Of a stretch of DNA of 64,000 nucleotides, positions 48,588 through 60,149 are shown in pieces. The notes beneath the pieces are model-generated. The model had not been told where the DNA came from and ran no database searches. It was given only the letters and a program-made list of their open reading frames with translations. The stretch is from Ascidia mentula (Eukaryota; Chordata; Ascidiacea; Phlebobranchia; Ascidiidae), in NCBI GenBank assembly GCA_947561715.1, contig OX387200.1, positions 14,324,501-14,388,500 on the forward strand. The letters are read 5' to 3'. The translations under genes and the position numbers were made by a program. How positions within the stretch are numbered: position 1 is the first letter of the stretch; each line of letters opens with the position of its first letter.

Positions 48588-51065
48588 TCACTTTTGAGGT
48601 ACAATCTTTTCCTTAACAGACCTCCAAAAGCAATCAGCACTTATTGCTTGGGCATTGGGTCCTGCAGAAACTTTGGTTTCTTCGTCACCTTTTAAAATGT
48701 GTGTTGCACTGCTGATGTCGAACTCCTCCACTACATCACCATTGTAAGCATTGATGTATCTTACCATGCGTTTACGATCAGGGAAGCTTGTTGGTATGTA
48801 AAATCGCAAACCACTGAATACATCATTCAAAAAATTGGCATTTGGATCTATATTTTTGGCACTGCTGGATGGTTGGCCAAGCAAAAGTGACACATCAGTT
48901 TCCTCCTTGGATTTTTCATAGAGTAACTTGAGACGTTGAAGTGAGGTGGCCGTTTCCCATGTTTTATCATCTCTGATTTTTGTAACTCTTGGAAAACGTA
49001 TGGATATTCCATCAGCAGTGTGTGCATCTGATTTGCTAAACTCTGTGCCTGTAATTTCCCAAACTGGTGCTAATTTTGGGTCAGCAACAATCAAATCAGG
49101 CACATACTGCTTGGTAACATTCAGCCATGTTGGCACTTTGCTGTAATCCTTGCTAATTTTCACTGTTTTTAACTGCTTGTTGATTTTGTCCAAAGCCTTG
49201 TCATCATGTCCATTGCCAACCTTGGTCACAGTGCTCCACCTTTTTTTGTTTTCATCATAAACACCCATCAAGAAAACTGACATTATACCTCCCTTGCTGC
49301 CAGTTCCGTAGTAGGCACCTAGAACAACCAAATCAGCAGTGTCAGCCATTTGGCCTTGCATCAGGTAGTCTTTTTTAACTTTGAGCCAGTGACGTTTGCC
49401 TGGTTCATACAGACTTTTAATATCCTTTAACACCAACCCCTCAAGCCCTTCCTGAATAACCCGTATTATCATGTTCTTGAGATCATTTGGTTTGTTGACG
49501 AATTTCATTTCGGAAAGCATAACTCTGTTCGGAATTTCTTTCATGTTCTTTTCCAAACACTTTCTCCTTTGTTCAAGGGATTGTGTCATTAAATTATCGC
49601 CGTTAAAGTGAAGAATATCAAATACAAACAAGCAAACATTGGCATTTTCAAACTTCGATTTTTTGTGAATGCCCAGTGTGCCGAATGGCAACGGATTGCC
49701 AGTCTTTGTGTCAATTAGTAAAACCTCACTGTCCAAAATCATATTGTTGCTGCCAGGAAATGCCTCAGGAATGTATTTGTCAAAGTGTTGCACTTTGTGT
49801 TTTTGAACAGGTTTTAAGCTTCTACTAAAAAACTGAAAGTTACCCCCAGACATGTGCAGCTGTACTCTCTCTCCATCATACTTTATCTCTGAATACATTC
49901 CATTGGGGCACTTTTTCATTGCTTGTTCAACGGACTTGCAAGCTTCTGCAAGCATTGGGGCAACTGGTGTCATCAAAGATGCTCTCACCTCTAAGGTTTT
50001 AATGCCACTTTTGCGATTACTCATAACCCTAGATATCACATCAGAAAGATCTTTTGAAGCTTTAAAAGCTTCATGGGCATTAGGATCAAGAGCATCCAAA
50101 ATGTGCTTTGCCCCTGCAGTGATCCTCAAGTCTCCTTTGATAAGTCGCACAATGGTTTTAAGGTCATTTGCTGTGCATTGCTTGACAATTTTTTCTAGGC
50201 AACTCATTTGATCCTCTTCTCGTGTTAACAAAGCAAGGTTGCTAAGAAACTTATCCACATCATGAATAGTTAATGTACTTTTTTTTATAGGGGGGCACAC
50301 AGAGCTAGACTCAAAAAACTTGAAGACTGTTTCAGACACATCACCTTGCTCCAATTCTTCAACCATTTCATCCAAATCCTGATCAAATATCTGACTAAAA
50401 AGTTTAACCAGCTGTTTGCTTTGTAGGTTGTATGTTCGTTTAATAACACCAGGCAAAAGTAATTTTAAAATGACATAAAGATCACCACTAAATGCTGTGT
50501 TGCTGCTACCTTTTGTAATAAAACTTTTGACAATGTTAGTTTTTTCATTATAACTTGATTCATCAGCAATCATTGCACAGAGACGCCTGAACTCCCGAAA
50601 CTGATTATCTTTACTCTTAGGGTTAACAGGAGCATTTGCTTTTGGTTGAGTATTAATAGTGGATGGCTTTGCCTCAGTGCTCACTTTTGCGGGGGGTGTG
50701 TCCGAAGTGCTGGATGCTTTTCGTTTTTGTGGGGTGGATTTTTTTGGAGTCTTTTTATTTTCCTGTTTTATGCATAGCTCTTGAATGTTTTTCTTTATCA
50801 ATTCCTTATCGTCGTCCGTCATTTCTGAAAATCCTTCTAAATCTGTGACATCATCAATTTTTTTGGTTGTAGCTCTGGCTTTTTGAAATACCTCAAAAAT
50901 ACAGTTAATGTGATGGTACTGTTTCATTACTCCATCTCCGTCATTAAAATAGTTTGGAACTACTTTGGCTACTCTGGGAATTCCCTTCTCAATTGGTTGC
51001 TTGCATTTTTTGCAATTTGCCTTTCTTTTTGCATAGTCACAAATAAACTTTGTAGCATCACCCAT
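48588..51065 (-). CDS. LIG3: DNA ligase III, ATP-dependent, single coding exon
   Basis: Seals nicks in base-excision and single-strand-break repair and, in animals, maintains mitochondrial DNA; the partner is XRCC1. One frame of 825 aa. Order: N-terminal PARP-type zinc finger at about 7-95 (CDYAKRKANCKKC ... YHHINC); DNA-binding domain at about 155-350 (FREFRRLCAMIADESSYN, LLLPGVIKRTYNL, CTANDLKTIVRLIKGDLRI); adenylation domain with nucleophile Lys395 in EIKYDGER, ILDSEVLLID and EGLVLKDI; OB domain ending WEITGTEFSKSDAHTADGISIRFPR; C-terminal BRCT at about 745-825, the XRCC1-binding module. An in-frame TGA stands one codon before ATG-1 (51069-51071), so the shown start is the first possible one in this exon and no mitochondrial presequence is encoded here. 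Human LIG3 is about 1009 aa with presequence; the shorter linker before BRCT explains most of the rest. Confidence 0.97.
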   Translation of the reverse strand: MGDATKFICDYAKRKANCKKCKQPIEKGIPRVAKVVPNYFNDGDGVMKQYHHINCIFEVFQKARATTKKIDDVTDLEGFSEMTDDDKELIKKNIQELCIKQENKKTPKKSTPQKRKASSTSDTPPAKVSTEAKPSTINTQPKANAPVNPKSKDNQFREFRRLCAMIADESSYNEKTNIVKSFITKGSSNTAFSGDLYVILKLLLPGVIKRTYNLQSKQLVKLFSQIFDQDLDEMVEELEQGDVSETVFKFFESSSVCPPIKKSTLTIHDVDKFLSNLALLTREEDQMSCLEKIVKQCTANDLKTIVRLIKGDLRITAGAKHILDALDPNAHEAFKASKDLSDVISRVMSNRKSGIKTLEVRASLMTPVAPMLAEACKSVEQAMKKCPNGMYSEIKYDGERVQLHMSGGNFQFFSRSLKPVQKHKVQHFDKYIPEAFPGSNNMILDSEVLLIDTKTGNPLPFGTLGIHKKSKFENANVCLFVFDILHFNGDNLMTQSLEQRRKCLEKNMKEIPNRVMLSEMKFVNKPNDLKNMIIRVIQEGLEGLVLKDIKSLYEPGKRHWLKVKKDYLMQGQMADTADLVVLGAYYGTGSKGGIMSVFLMGVYDENKKRWSTVTKVGNGHDDKALDKINKQLKTVKISKDYSKVPTWLNVTKQYVPDLIVADPKLAPVWEITGTEFSKSDAHTADGISIRFPRVTKIRDDKTWETATSLQRLKLLYEKSKEETDVSLLLGQPSSSAKNIDPNANFLNDVFSGLRFYIPTSFPDRKRMVRYINAYNGDVVEEFDISSATHILKGDEETKVSAGPNAQAISADCFWRSVKEKIVPQK

Positions 51066-51772
51066 TTTTCAGGCTTTTGTCATCAAGTTGGCGCACATAA
51101 AAAATTAAGGATACTCCCCTAATCAAACCACAAACTTTCCCTTGACGAAATCACAAAACATTTTTATTTCAAAAGTTTATTTACCTTAAATATTGATCGT
51201 ATTTTGCCTTTGCACATGCTACACAATAATATATAATATCAAATGCAAAGTTTTTAATTTTTAAACAATATCAGGTTGTAGCTGTCTGTTTATTAAAAGA
51301 TGTTTTTGACAGGTCATGTTTATGGATGGTGGGGTCTGAAGAAAGTCAGATATACAAATATATCAAACAATTTAGCGGCTGTTACATTTTGCATATATCA
51401 GCATCTGCTTATAATGGCTCTGCCCAGAAAAACTTAGTTGAAGGTTCAAATGTCCATGCTGGTGAGGGACACGGGACAGTTCAAGAATCACGGTAAACAT
51501 GTGCGCGCAAAATTAGAAAGTTCTTGTGTCTAGAAATATACGAAAACGACGTATGATTTCGTTGATTGAATTAATGCGACGAATAAACATGAAAACACAG
51601 TTTCCTGACGCCATTGAACAATTTAAAACTGTGGTTGGTTGGTTACTGCGCCTGTTTACGATGCTTCGCTCTAATGCACATGTGCAAAAAATATTGCAAA
51701 GTCATGTTTTGCATTTTAGTATTTCAGTAATTTGGTTTGCCATGTATGCTGTTACTGAAGAAACACACTCAA
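51066..51772. other. LIG3 upstream region bordering the BEL element
   Basis: About 0.7 kb holding the presumed LIG3 promoter. No other gene is supported; the plus-strand frame reaching 51777 runs into the retrotransposon LTR and is not real. Confidence 0.5.
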
Positions 51773-52460
51773 TGTAGCGGCCGTAATTAACTCAAAATCT
51801 GTGCAGCCTGGATCTGCACCGACCGCCGTACTAGGGGGTTTCCTAATTTGTTTGAACGCAACACTGCCTGCCTTTTCGGATACAAATTCCTCCTCGTTTG
51901 CACAACAGCTTTGGTTCTCTGTTAAACGAACAGAAACGTGTCACAATCGGCAATAATACGCACATTCAATGTGGCCGATAAACTTACACAAAGAAATATG
52001 TTATTAAGAAAGTTAACACCTCTTAACTCATACACAAATATTATCACGACATTTAACTAACACAATTTCACATTCAATTACGTACCAACTTGTTAGGAGT
52101 CCAGGACTGAATTACAGGCACTTTGACGGACTAACACGTTTCAGCATTTCAGTTAAATTAACTTTCATGTTTTTATAGCTACACATAAAACACCAATGTT
52201 AGAACAAACATTTCCAAAACTAAATTGGATCAACTATGAACCACGACAACTGAAACTGCTGCTTACAGCACAGAAAGAAACTGTAAAATGTGGTCAGCAC
52301 AACATTGAGACACTAATGACATCACACGCATTGTTACGTTTTGGGATTTCTAACCAATCATGGTAAATGCCTTGTTACGTCATAGTCAATGAAGTCAGAT
52401 CACTGACATGAACTAGAAACAGGGAAAGAAAGCACATACAAGTCATTTCTCGCTGTAACA
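51773..52460 (-). repeat. 3' LTR of the BEL element
   Basis: On the minus strand it begins TGTTACAG and ends CCGCTACA, the expected TG...CA. It is the same length as the other LTR, with about nine substitutions between the two by eye. Confidence 0.92.
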
Positions 52461-52568
52461 TTCCCGGCCCCGATGTGCGAATCTGTTCGCCACATCCAAT
52501 TAAAACACAACACAACAGCGAGCATGTAACAAACACATACACTATGTACAATCGAAAACAACGCGACG

Positions 52569-53163
52569 CTAGTTTTCGCCCGCCTTGCAAATCAGGCACA
52601 ATTTAGCAATTGGCCTTTTTAAAGTCCCATTTTTGGTTTTTACCAGTACGGTGCGTACCGATCCATCTTCTGCAGGGTAGGTATCCACGACTCTCCCCGT
52701 CAGCCATCTGCCTCGCGGGACGGAGTTGTCCGCGAGAAGAACAAGATCATTAAGCGCCAGATTGCGCTCTGGAACAATCCATTTTTGCCGAACTTGTAAA
52801 GTCGGCAGGTAGCCTACTCGTTGACCCATCTAAACCAGAATTGGTTGGCTAGGTATTGCACCTGGCGCCAACGACGTCGAACATAGTTGTCCTTATCGAA
52901 AACCCCTGGCGGCAGTGTATCACAATGCCCCAGCAACACCAGATGATTTGGCGTTAAAGGTTCGTCACTTTCTGTATCCATAGTAACTGGAGTAAGTGGT
53001 CGAGAATTAAGTATCGCTTCCACTTCAACCATAAAGGTGATGAGACTTTCATCATTTGGCGTTTGTTCAGACATAAGAGCACTCAGTATTTTTTCTGCAC
53101 AGACCGAATGAGCCGCTCCCAAACTCCACCCATGTGACTTGCAGTAGGCGGATTAAAAGATCA
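52569..53163 (-). pseudogene. BEL integrase C-terminal part, frameshifted
   Basis: Two overlapping minus-strand frames (52814-53122 and 52569-52829) carry the end of the integrase core ([17 protein letters not shown]) and the C-terminal domain (LADNSVPRGRWLTGRV, a typical BEL ending). They are out of frame with each other near 52820 and out of frame with the upstream part near an A6 run at about 53090-53100. A TGA at 53161-53163 separates them from the integrase N-terminal part. Confidence 0.85.
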
Positions 53164-54303
53164 TTCAATGTCACGCTGTCTGAGACAATCATAAATCTGC
53201 ACTTGATTCCAAGCCTTCAACGAGTCGCGCAAAACGCGGTTGGCTCCGATGAAATTGGTTCCGTTGTCACTGAAGATCTTCTTCGGTTTTCCTCGGCGAC
53301 CGATGAATCTCCGTAGGGCGTCAAAAAAAGAATCCGTTGACAGCGAGTGCGCAATTTCAATGTGCACAGCACGAACCGTCAAACACGTAAATATACATCC
53401 GTATCGCTTAACCTCGCTCCTCCCTTGCTTCACCAACAAAGGCCCAAAGTAATCCACTCCAACGTACGTGAATGGAGGCTCTCCTGGCGTTATTCGTTCT
53501 CGTGGTAAGCTTGCCATCATCTGTTGGCCGATGGGTGCGTTGCGTCGACGACAAAACATGCATTGTCCCAACACACGCCTTACTGCAACTCCACCACGAA
53601 CAACCCAGTACTTCTGTCGTAGCAATGTCCATGTAAGACCCATGCCAGAGTGCTGAACGGTATTGTGATAATCCTCGATTATCAGCTTTGTCACGTGGTG
53701 TTTGTTGGGTAGAATCACTGGATGCTTCAGGTCATATGCCACCGGTGCACGATGCAAGCGACCTCCAACACGTAAAACACCATCAACCAAAATGGGATTT
53801 AGCCTCTGCAAAGACCTTCCAGATTTCATCTGCCTTGATACACGCTTGTTCACGGCATACTTAGGATCGTGCTGTGAAAGTGCACGAATTTCTTCGGCAA
53901 ACTCCTGCTGCTGAACGTATTTGATCACTGCAAGCTCTGCCCTTTGCAGTTCCGCAACGCTTAACGGATCGGCAACTTGCAACTTATTTTTCGTTCGAAT
54001 AAACTCGACAAACCGTAGCAGCCATGCCACAGCCTTCTTCAGTCTTTTCCAGGACGAGTATCGATTGATCAACTGATTTATGCAGTCCAATTTCGGAGAA
54101 ACAAGATGAACTGCGACGTCCTTTCGCTCTTTCAGCACAAACTCATCGGGTAGAACGTCTGGAATCAAAGGACTCGTAGGCCATTGGTCCTCCGACTTGC
54201 ACAAAAACGGTGGTCCAGCAAACCATCTCTCGCATTTTACCAACGCAGCAACTCTTAAACCCCGCGACGCGTCGTCAGCCGGATTGAGCACGGTTGGGAC
54301 GTG
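53161..54303 (-). pseudogene. BEL RNase H tail and integrase N-terminal/core part, bounded by stops
   Basis: The frame runs from just after a TAG at 54304-54306 to the TGA at 53161. It begins with the RNase H/integrase junction LNPADDASRG usual in BEL/Pao, then the integrase zinc-binding region (HH near 53690-53700, CMFCRRR) and the core with VGVDYFGPL and IFSDNGTNF, giving two of the acidic catalytic residues. The third lies past the TGA. Both stops sit where relatives have sense codons. Confidence 0.88.
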
Positions 54304-57300
54304 CTAACACTGTGAAGCATCAGACCCTTCATCTATCTTCGTTAGCCGATTTGCCACAAAGAAAGGAAAACGCTTGGTTGTGTTGTTTATGCATCGCAGT
54401 ACAGACGTAGAATCTGTCCAGAAAGTTGATTTTTCAATCTTCAGGTCCAACTCTTTTCTGAGAACCTGGTCCATTTTCACAGCAAGTGTAGCTGCTGTCA
54501 GCTCAAGTCGCGGAATAGAAACGACTTTCAGTGGGGCTAACTTTTGCCAACAAAAGGGTACAACACACGCGTCTGTTTTCGTCTTCAACCCTAAGGTATG
54601 ACACGGTACCGTAGCCATGCGACGATGATGCATCGGCAAAATGATGCAACTCGCATACCTTGATTCTTCCCAATTGGCTTGCCTTCAAACATCTGGGTAT
54701 TTGAACAGAGGAAAGTTCCGGCAACTCGGAAATCCAACGGCGCCACGCTGTGGCAATATCTTCTGGTACTTCCTCGTCCCATCCAACACCCTGTCTACAT
54801 AACTCTTGCAGCAACATTCGCGCCTGCAAGACAACTGGAGCAACAAACCCCAAAGGATTAAAAAGAGAACTCACCATAGACAGTATGCCTCGTCTAGTGA
54901 TCGGCTTTTGCTTTACTTTGACATCAAATTGAAACGTATCGGTACGATAATTCCAGCTCACACCTAGAACACGTTCCACTTGACCGGTATCATCTTTCAA
55001 AGAGAATAAAGACTTCGCTGAGTCGCTCGTAGGTTCATCATCTAAGACTCTTTCGTCGTTGCTTAACCACTTTCTTAAATGAAAACCTCCACGCTGCAAA
55101 AGCACGCGGATCTCCTGCACCAACTGCTTGGCTTCCTGTAAAGTATAGCGACAGACTTTAAACAGTCGTCCACGTAAAAATTGCGTCGCACTGTAGCAAC
55201 GGTCTCTTCTGAAAAAGCATGACAATTGTCGTCTGCGTATACGTCGCAAACTAAAACTTGCACAACACGGCGACGACATCGCTCCAAACAAATGGACCAG
55301 CATTTGGAAATCTTCAGGCTCCCTCGACATGTCTCCGTCCGGCCACCAGACGAATCTCAGACAGTCAATATCCCTAGGATCCACTCTAACTTGGTGAAAC
55401 ATTGCCTCGACGTCTGCAATAATGGCAATAGCCTCTTGTCGGTATACCGTAAAAGAACGCCAACCAGGCCTTATCATTAGGTCGGGACCTTGCAACAGCT
55501 GCTTGTTCAAGGACGTGTCCCGAAATTTTGCCGCGCAGTCAAACACTACTCTGACCTTCCCTGGCTTCTGCGGGTGCAGAACCGGGTGATGTGGCAAATA
55601 CCAAATAGACCTGTTCTCTTCCTTTTGATCATCTGCTTTCAGACGCTGCGCGTATCCATTCTTCAGGTAGCCGTCAATCGTCTCATTGTACTTCTGACAC
55701 AAGTGGCTGTCGTCGTTTAAACGACGCTTTAGGTAGCTCAGCCTTTGCACAGCCTGTGTGCGGTTGTTTGGCAGATTTGGCGATCCTGCACGCCACGGCA
55801 ATCGCAAACAGTAATGGTTATCTTCTAATTTCACAGAGTCGTTCATTAGTTTCATCGCGTATTTGTCCTCCCTTGACATTCCGACACTGGAACCTAGACT
55901 GGAATCTTTAAACTCAGTTTCCCACATCTTCTTTACTTGTTGATGCAACAACTCATTAGACAAGTTAACGTGATTCACCTGGACGTGTTGTACACTGCAT
56001 CTAACATAACGAGACGAAGCAGTACCGAACAGAGACCAACCAAGAACTGTCTTGACCGCACTCGGCTCTCCGAGTCGTCCTCTTCTCTCATCTTCGATCC
56101 AAAATGCTTCAGGCACATCCAGTCCGATAAGCAGTAAAACGTCATTGTTTAGTGGCGTCGTGAATTCAATGTCACGGAGGCGTGACCATTTTTTCTCGCA
56201 CCTATTTGGAACAACAGGTAAATTATCCACCAAAATCACATGTGGCAAGTCAACAACTCCTGCGCCATCTAGCGGCCTCGCAGATAGACTAACGACAGAA
56301 CCGTTGTTGTTCTGTGTTTTCCCATTAATCGTTGACAGCGTAAATTCAATCTTGTCACCTGTCAGGTTAAGCATATCTAGCAGCCGTCTCGAGCACATCG
56401 TCGAGTTTGAACCGGAATCCAGAAAAGCGTACGTTTCAACCTCCTTTCCGTTTTTGCCACTGACCCTTACTGGGACAATATTCATATACACGTTTTGGCC
56501 AACCTGAGGTACGGACGACTTGGCTGCACACGAAGTTGAGGTTACCACGGTCTTTGAGGCACTTCCGTTCTTTGCTGGACCTGGCCTTTGCTCTCTTCGC
56601 TGTGAAAGGTTGTCCGACTCTGAAGGTAAATCATAAGGTAATAGCATGTGATGTCTACGGCGACATCCTTCGACTGAACAAGAACTCTGCAATGTACAAT
56701 TCCTAGCGATGTGACCTTTAGCAAAACAGTTGTCACAGAGCCTAGCTCTTCGCACTATCCGCAGCCGTTCTCCGAACTGCTTTCCTTTGAACACTTTACA
56801 TTGCGCCAAAGCATGGGGCACATTACAGATTGGACACTCGTCACCTGTTGGCTTGCTTGTCGATGCTTGCCTTCCGTCGTAACCTGCTGACACGGAAGCA
56901 GCGTGTGACGATGCTCTGAACATCCTTGGCGCGGGCTTGACCGGTTTCGGTGGTCCGCTGTCCTTCTTAGACGTCATCATTCTTCCAAACAGAGTGTTAG
57001 CAATCAGCGCTTCATTCTGTACAAACTCCACCAAATGTGAAAACTGCGGTTCGCTTCCACGCAGCTCGTTCTCGCCAGTATGTCGTTTCCACCTGTGTTG
57101 CATGTTTAGTGGCAAACGTCTGGCAATACTTAGAAGATGTTCGAAGTTATTTATATCAGCGAAATATCCCAAATGAGACAAAGTAACATAACATTCATCC
57201 AAGTGACGTGCAAGCTCCTGCAGCCCTTCGCGGTCATCAGCTTTCAAATACGGACCCTGGGTCAGTCTTTGAACATAGGATCTAGCTATGATAAACGGGC

Positions 57301-57565
57301 GACTATAATGGTCATGCAAAACTTTCCGAGCTTTGCGGTAGCCATCGTCGTCCATACACGAACAAAACAATATCATTTTTTCGGCTTCGCCAGAACAATA
57401 CTGAATAAGATAGTTTAGTTTGGACTTGTCACTTTGCACACGGCTAGCAATGCATTCATCAAACGTTGTCATAAAACGCGTGTAATGTAGCGGGTTGCCA
57501 TCGAAATGCAACAACTCGGGCTTGGGCAAATCGAGGCCATCTTTCAATAGTGAAGCAACGTGCAT
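54304..57565 (-). pseudogene. BEL pol polyprotein (gag-like, protease, reverse transcriptase, RNase H), frameshifted
   Basis: A 1020-codon frame from ATG 57565 to 54503. From the start: DUF1759-like segment (LHFDGNPLHYTRFM), zinc knuckle CDNCFAKGHIARNC, further Cys/His residues, aspartic protease FLDSGSNS, and reverse transcriptase beginning VRVVFDCAAKF. The frame stays open across the palm, but the catalytic YVDD (55165-55176) lies in another frame, so two compensating shifts surround it (about 55130-55270). The RNase H end (IPRLELTAATLA) is again in another frame from about 54560 down to the TAG at 54304. ATG overlaps the ORF1 stop by one base. Confidence 0.9.
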
Positions 57566-58449
57566 TAAATCACTGACCTGTGGTTTGTGCTCACCACTAA
57601 CAAATTCGGTGCATCACCATTGGACAAATCTAATGCGCTTTCGACCGGTAACGGTTCTTGCGTAGCTGGCATTTCCAAAGCGGTCTTCGATTTCAATTCT
57701 TGCCGCAACGGTGTTTTCGGCGTTTCCTTAACATGTTCCTCGATTCGACAAGGTACTGATGTCGTAGAAACGTCATCCAAATTCAGCACGTCGCGCATTC
57801 CATTGAACGATCGACGCTCCCAGATATCAGCTTCGACCGCTGCAGCTTGTACTTCGTGTTCCGCTTCTAACAGCTCAAATTCGTCACGCTTACGTCGTTC
57901 AGAATATTCCAGTTCTTCACGCTTGCGACGTTTAGCCTCTTCGAGTTGCAACTTCGCTCGCTGTTTTTCCTGGAGCTGCTTTTTCTTCAGAACAGCCAGT
58001 TCTTTCCTTACGACAGCTTCGGTGCGTTTCGTACTTGAACGGGAACTGGCAATCGATGATCGCACAGTAGCTGAATTTGACGCATGCGAATTGTGACTTC
58101 GCTTTGACTTCACGGTAACATTATCGTCGTGATTCTCTTCAATGCCAGACAGCCACTCGTCGATACGATTTTCGAATTCTTCTTTTCCCTTGCGTAAGCT
58201 GCACAGCTCTTCCTTAGCCTTGGACTTGGCGTTATTACGTTTTATAGCATTGGCATACGCAAAATGCTTTTCAACGTATTCCTCGAAGGTTAAAGAGACT
58301 TGCTTCTGCTTCTGCTTCAGCATTTCAGCATTCTGTTTGTTGATCATTAATTCTTCTGCTTCTCGGTAGAGAGAATTAAGTTTGTCCACTATCGCTTTCA
58401 GCGATGCCTTCGTCACATCCATGTTGTAATAATCCAGAAACGTCTTCAA
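57565..58449 (-). CDS. BEL element ORF1, coiled-coil protein
   Basis: A 294-aa open frame at the 5' end of the element, intact. It is strongly charged, with a long Lys/Glu/Arg/Gln-rich coiled coil (KKKQLQEKQRAKLQLEEAKRR region) in the middle and Ser-rich linkers. Such a charged N-terminal protein precedes the DUF1759-type region in many BEL/Pao elements. Its stop (TAA) overlaps the ATG of the pol frame as TAATG, compatible with termination-reinitiation. Confidence 0.75.
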   Translation of the reverse strand: MKTFLDYYNMDVTKASLKAIVDKLNSLYREAEELMINKQNAEMLKQKQKQVSLTFEEYVEKHFAYANAIKRNNAKSKAKEELCSLRKGKEEFENRIDEWLSGIEENHDDNVTVKSKRSHNSHASNSATVRSSIASSRSSTKRTEAVVRKELAVLKKKQLQEKQRAKLQLEEAKRRKREELEYSERRKRDEFELLEAEHEVQAAAVEADIWERRSFNGMRDVLNLDDVSTTSVPCRIEEHVKETPKTPLRQELKSKTALEMPATQEPLPVESALDLSNGDAPNLLVVSTNHRSVI

Positions 58450-58493
58450 TCAAAACTTCAGGTCTTCGGGTGTCCCAAAGTTGAGAACGTTAA

Positions 58494-59181
58494 TGTAGCG
58501 GCCGTAATTAACTCAAAATCTGTGCAGCCTGGATCTGCACCGACCGCCGCACTAGGGGGTTTCCTAATTTGTTTGAACGCAACACTGCCTGCCTTTTCGG
58601 ATACAAATTCCTCCTCGTTTGCACAACAGCATTGGTTCTCTGTTAAACGAACAGAAACGTGTCACAATCGGCAATAATACGCACATTCAATATGGCCGAT
58701 AAACGTACACAAAGAAATATGTTATTAAGAAAGTCAACACCTCTTAACTCATACACAAATATTATCACGACATTTAACTAACACAATTTCACATTCAATT
58801 ACGTACCAACTTGTTAGGAGTCCAGGACTGAATTACAGGCACTTTGACGGACTAACACGTTTCAGCATTTCAGTTAAATTAACTTTCATGTTTTTATAGC
58901 TACACATAAAACACTAATGTTAGAACAAACATTTCCAAAACTAAATTGGATCAACTATGAACCACGACAACTGAAACTGCTGCTTACAGCACAGAAAGAA
59001 ACTGTAAAACGTGGTCAGCACAACATTGAGACACTAATGACATCACACGCATTGTTACGTTTTGGGATTTCTAACCAATCATGGTAAATGTCTTGTTACG
59101 TCATAGTCAATGAAGTCAGATCACTGACATGAACTAGAAGCAGGGAAAGAAAGCACATACAAGTCATTTCTCGCTGTAACC
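58494..59181 (-). repeat. 5' LTR of the BEL element
   Basis: The partner of 51773-52460, identical in length with about nine substitutions (about 1.3 percent). At its outer end the minus-strand sequence reads GGTTACAG instead of TGTTACAG, so the terminal T is altered or the end was lost. It lies directly upstream of ORF1. Confidence 0.92.
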
Positions 59182-60041
59182 TTTTGCAACTGTGCCCAAG
59201 ATAAGATAAAAAACTTAATTTTTTAAATGTGAAGTTTCCACCTGTGCCACGCACAACAAATGGCGCTGGAAAAAGGTCGACTTCGAAACTAAAATATTGA
59301 ATGTTGAAAAAAAACTTGTTGAACGTGGGTGCTAGGGATAAGTTCCTTATTACCGCGCTCTTACGTGCTGGCACTACAAAATGACTAATTGTTTCGGCTC
59401 AATTTCCCTACGGGGGAATGTCTACGGTATAGTGCAACGGTTTCAACATATTTAGCAATAAGGACGGCAACCTTGACTACAACACTAATTTTGAGGACCC
59501 CTTGATTATTTGTTTTTTTTTTCAAGCAACTCCTTCCAAGACTAAGTTTATTGCTCACCTCTACATGGTATTGTTGTGGCTTCTAATCACACAGGGAATA
59601 TAGCCTATAACTATTCGTATCGCTTTGAGAATTTTTAGGTAAAAGGGCTAAATTTTAATGTGTAACTTTGTTATCACAGTTACTCGCATTGGACAATTGA
59701 CCAATTTGAACTAATGGCCTGTGGGGCGAATCAGTTTAACAACCAAAAGTGGGCATAATGAAATTGAGCTTAAAACGGCTTGACATTGCTCATAAGCTTC
59801 TGGTCAAGCTTTTCGCCGGGATAGGGTACACTTCGAAGAGACATTCAGACAAATACCCGCAGACTTATTTCGACTGCGTCATCAATGGGCTATTGTTAAT
59901 ACTGGATGGCCTGCAGGGACGTTGTTGAAGCGTGTGCAAAACCTAAACACTCAGTATCTAACTCCAACGCACTGCCAAGCAACTTGAAACCGTATACTAC
60001 CTTTGCGACCTTTCAATGGTTGAAAAAGCGCAATTGTTGAG
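59182..60041. other. Intergenic region between the BEL element and the Penelope-like remnant
   Basis: No gene is supported. The minus-strand frame that starts near 59374 runs into the BEL LTR and is not a gene. Confidence 0.45.
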
Positions 60042-60149
60042 ATTAGAAGCCGAACCCTGTGATAGTGATAAAAACAAAGGGTAAAAAACAAATTAAATGC
60101 ACTGTGCACGATAAAAAATTAAATATTATTATAAAATACACGGCGACTA

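Larger units (their letters stand above)
51773..59181 (-). mobile_element. BEL/Pao-type LTR retrotransposon, full length but coding-defective
   Basis: Two 688-bp LTRs enclose, in minus-strand order, ORF1 (coiled coil), and a pol frame with DUF1759/gag-like region, zinc knuckle, aspartic protease, reverse transcriptase, RNase H and integrase. The domain order and the DUF1759-like start place it in BEL/Pao. A purine-rich tract (GGGGCCGGGAA, minus strand) lies directly before the 3' LTR at 52461-52475. The pol region has at least two stops and several frameshifts, so this copy cannot make its own enzymes. The outermost bases of the 5' LTR are altered and no target duplication is seen. Confidence 0.93.

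Noticed and set aside
55075..55287. Alternative frame with YVDD as a separate gene
   Set aside because: It is the displaced catalytic segment of the BEL reverse transcriptase, out of frame with its flanks.
59096..59374. Minus-strand frame at the right edge of the BEL element
   Set aside because: It is LTR sequence shared with 52375-52599 plus flanking DNA, not a gene.
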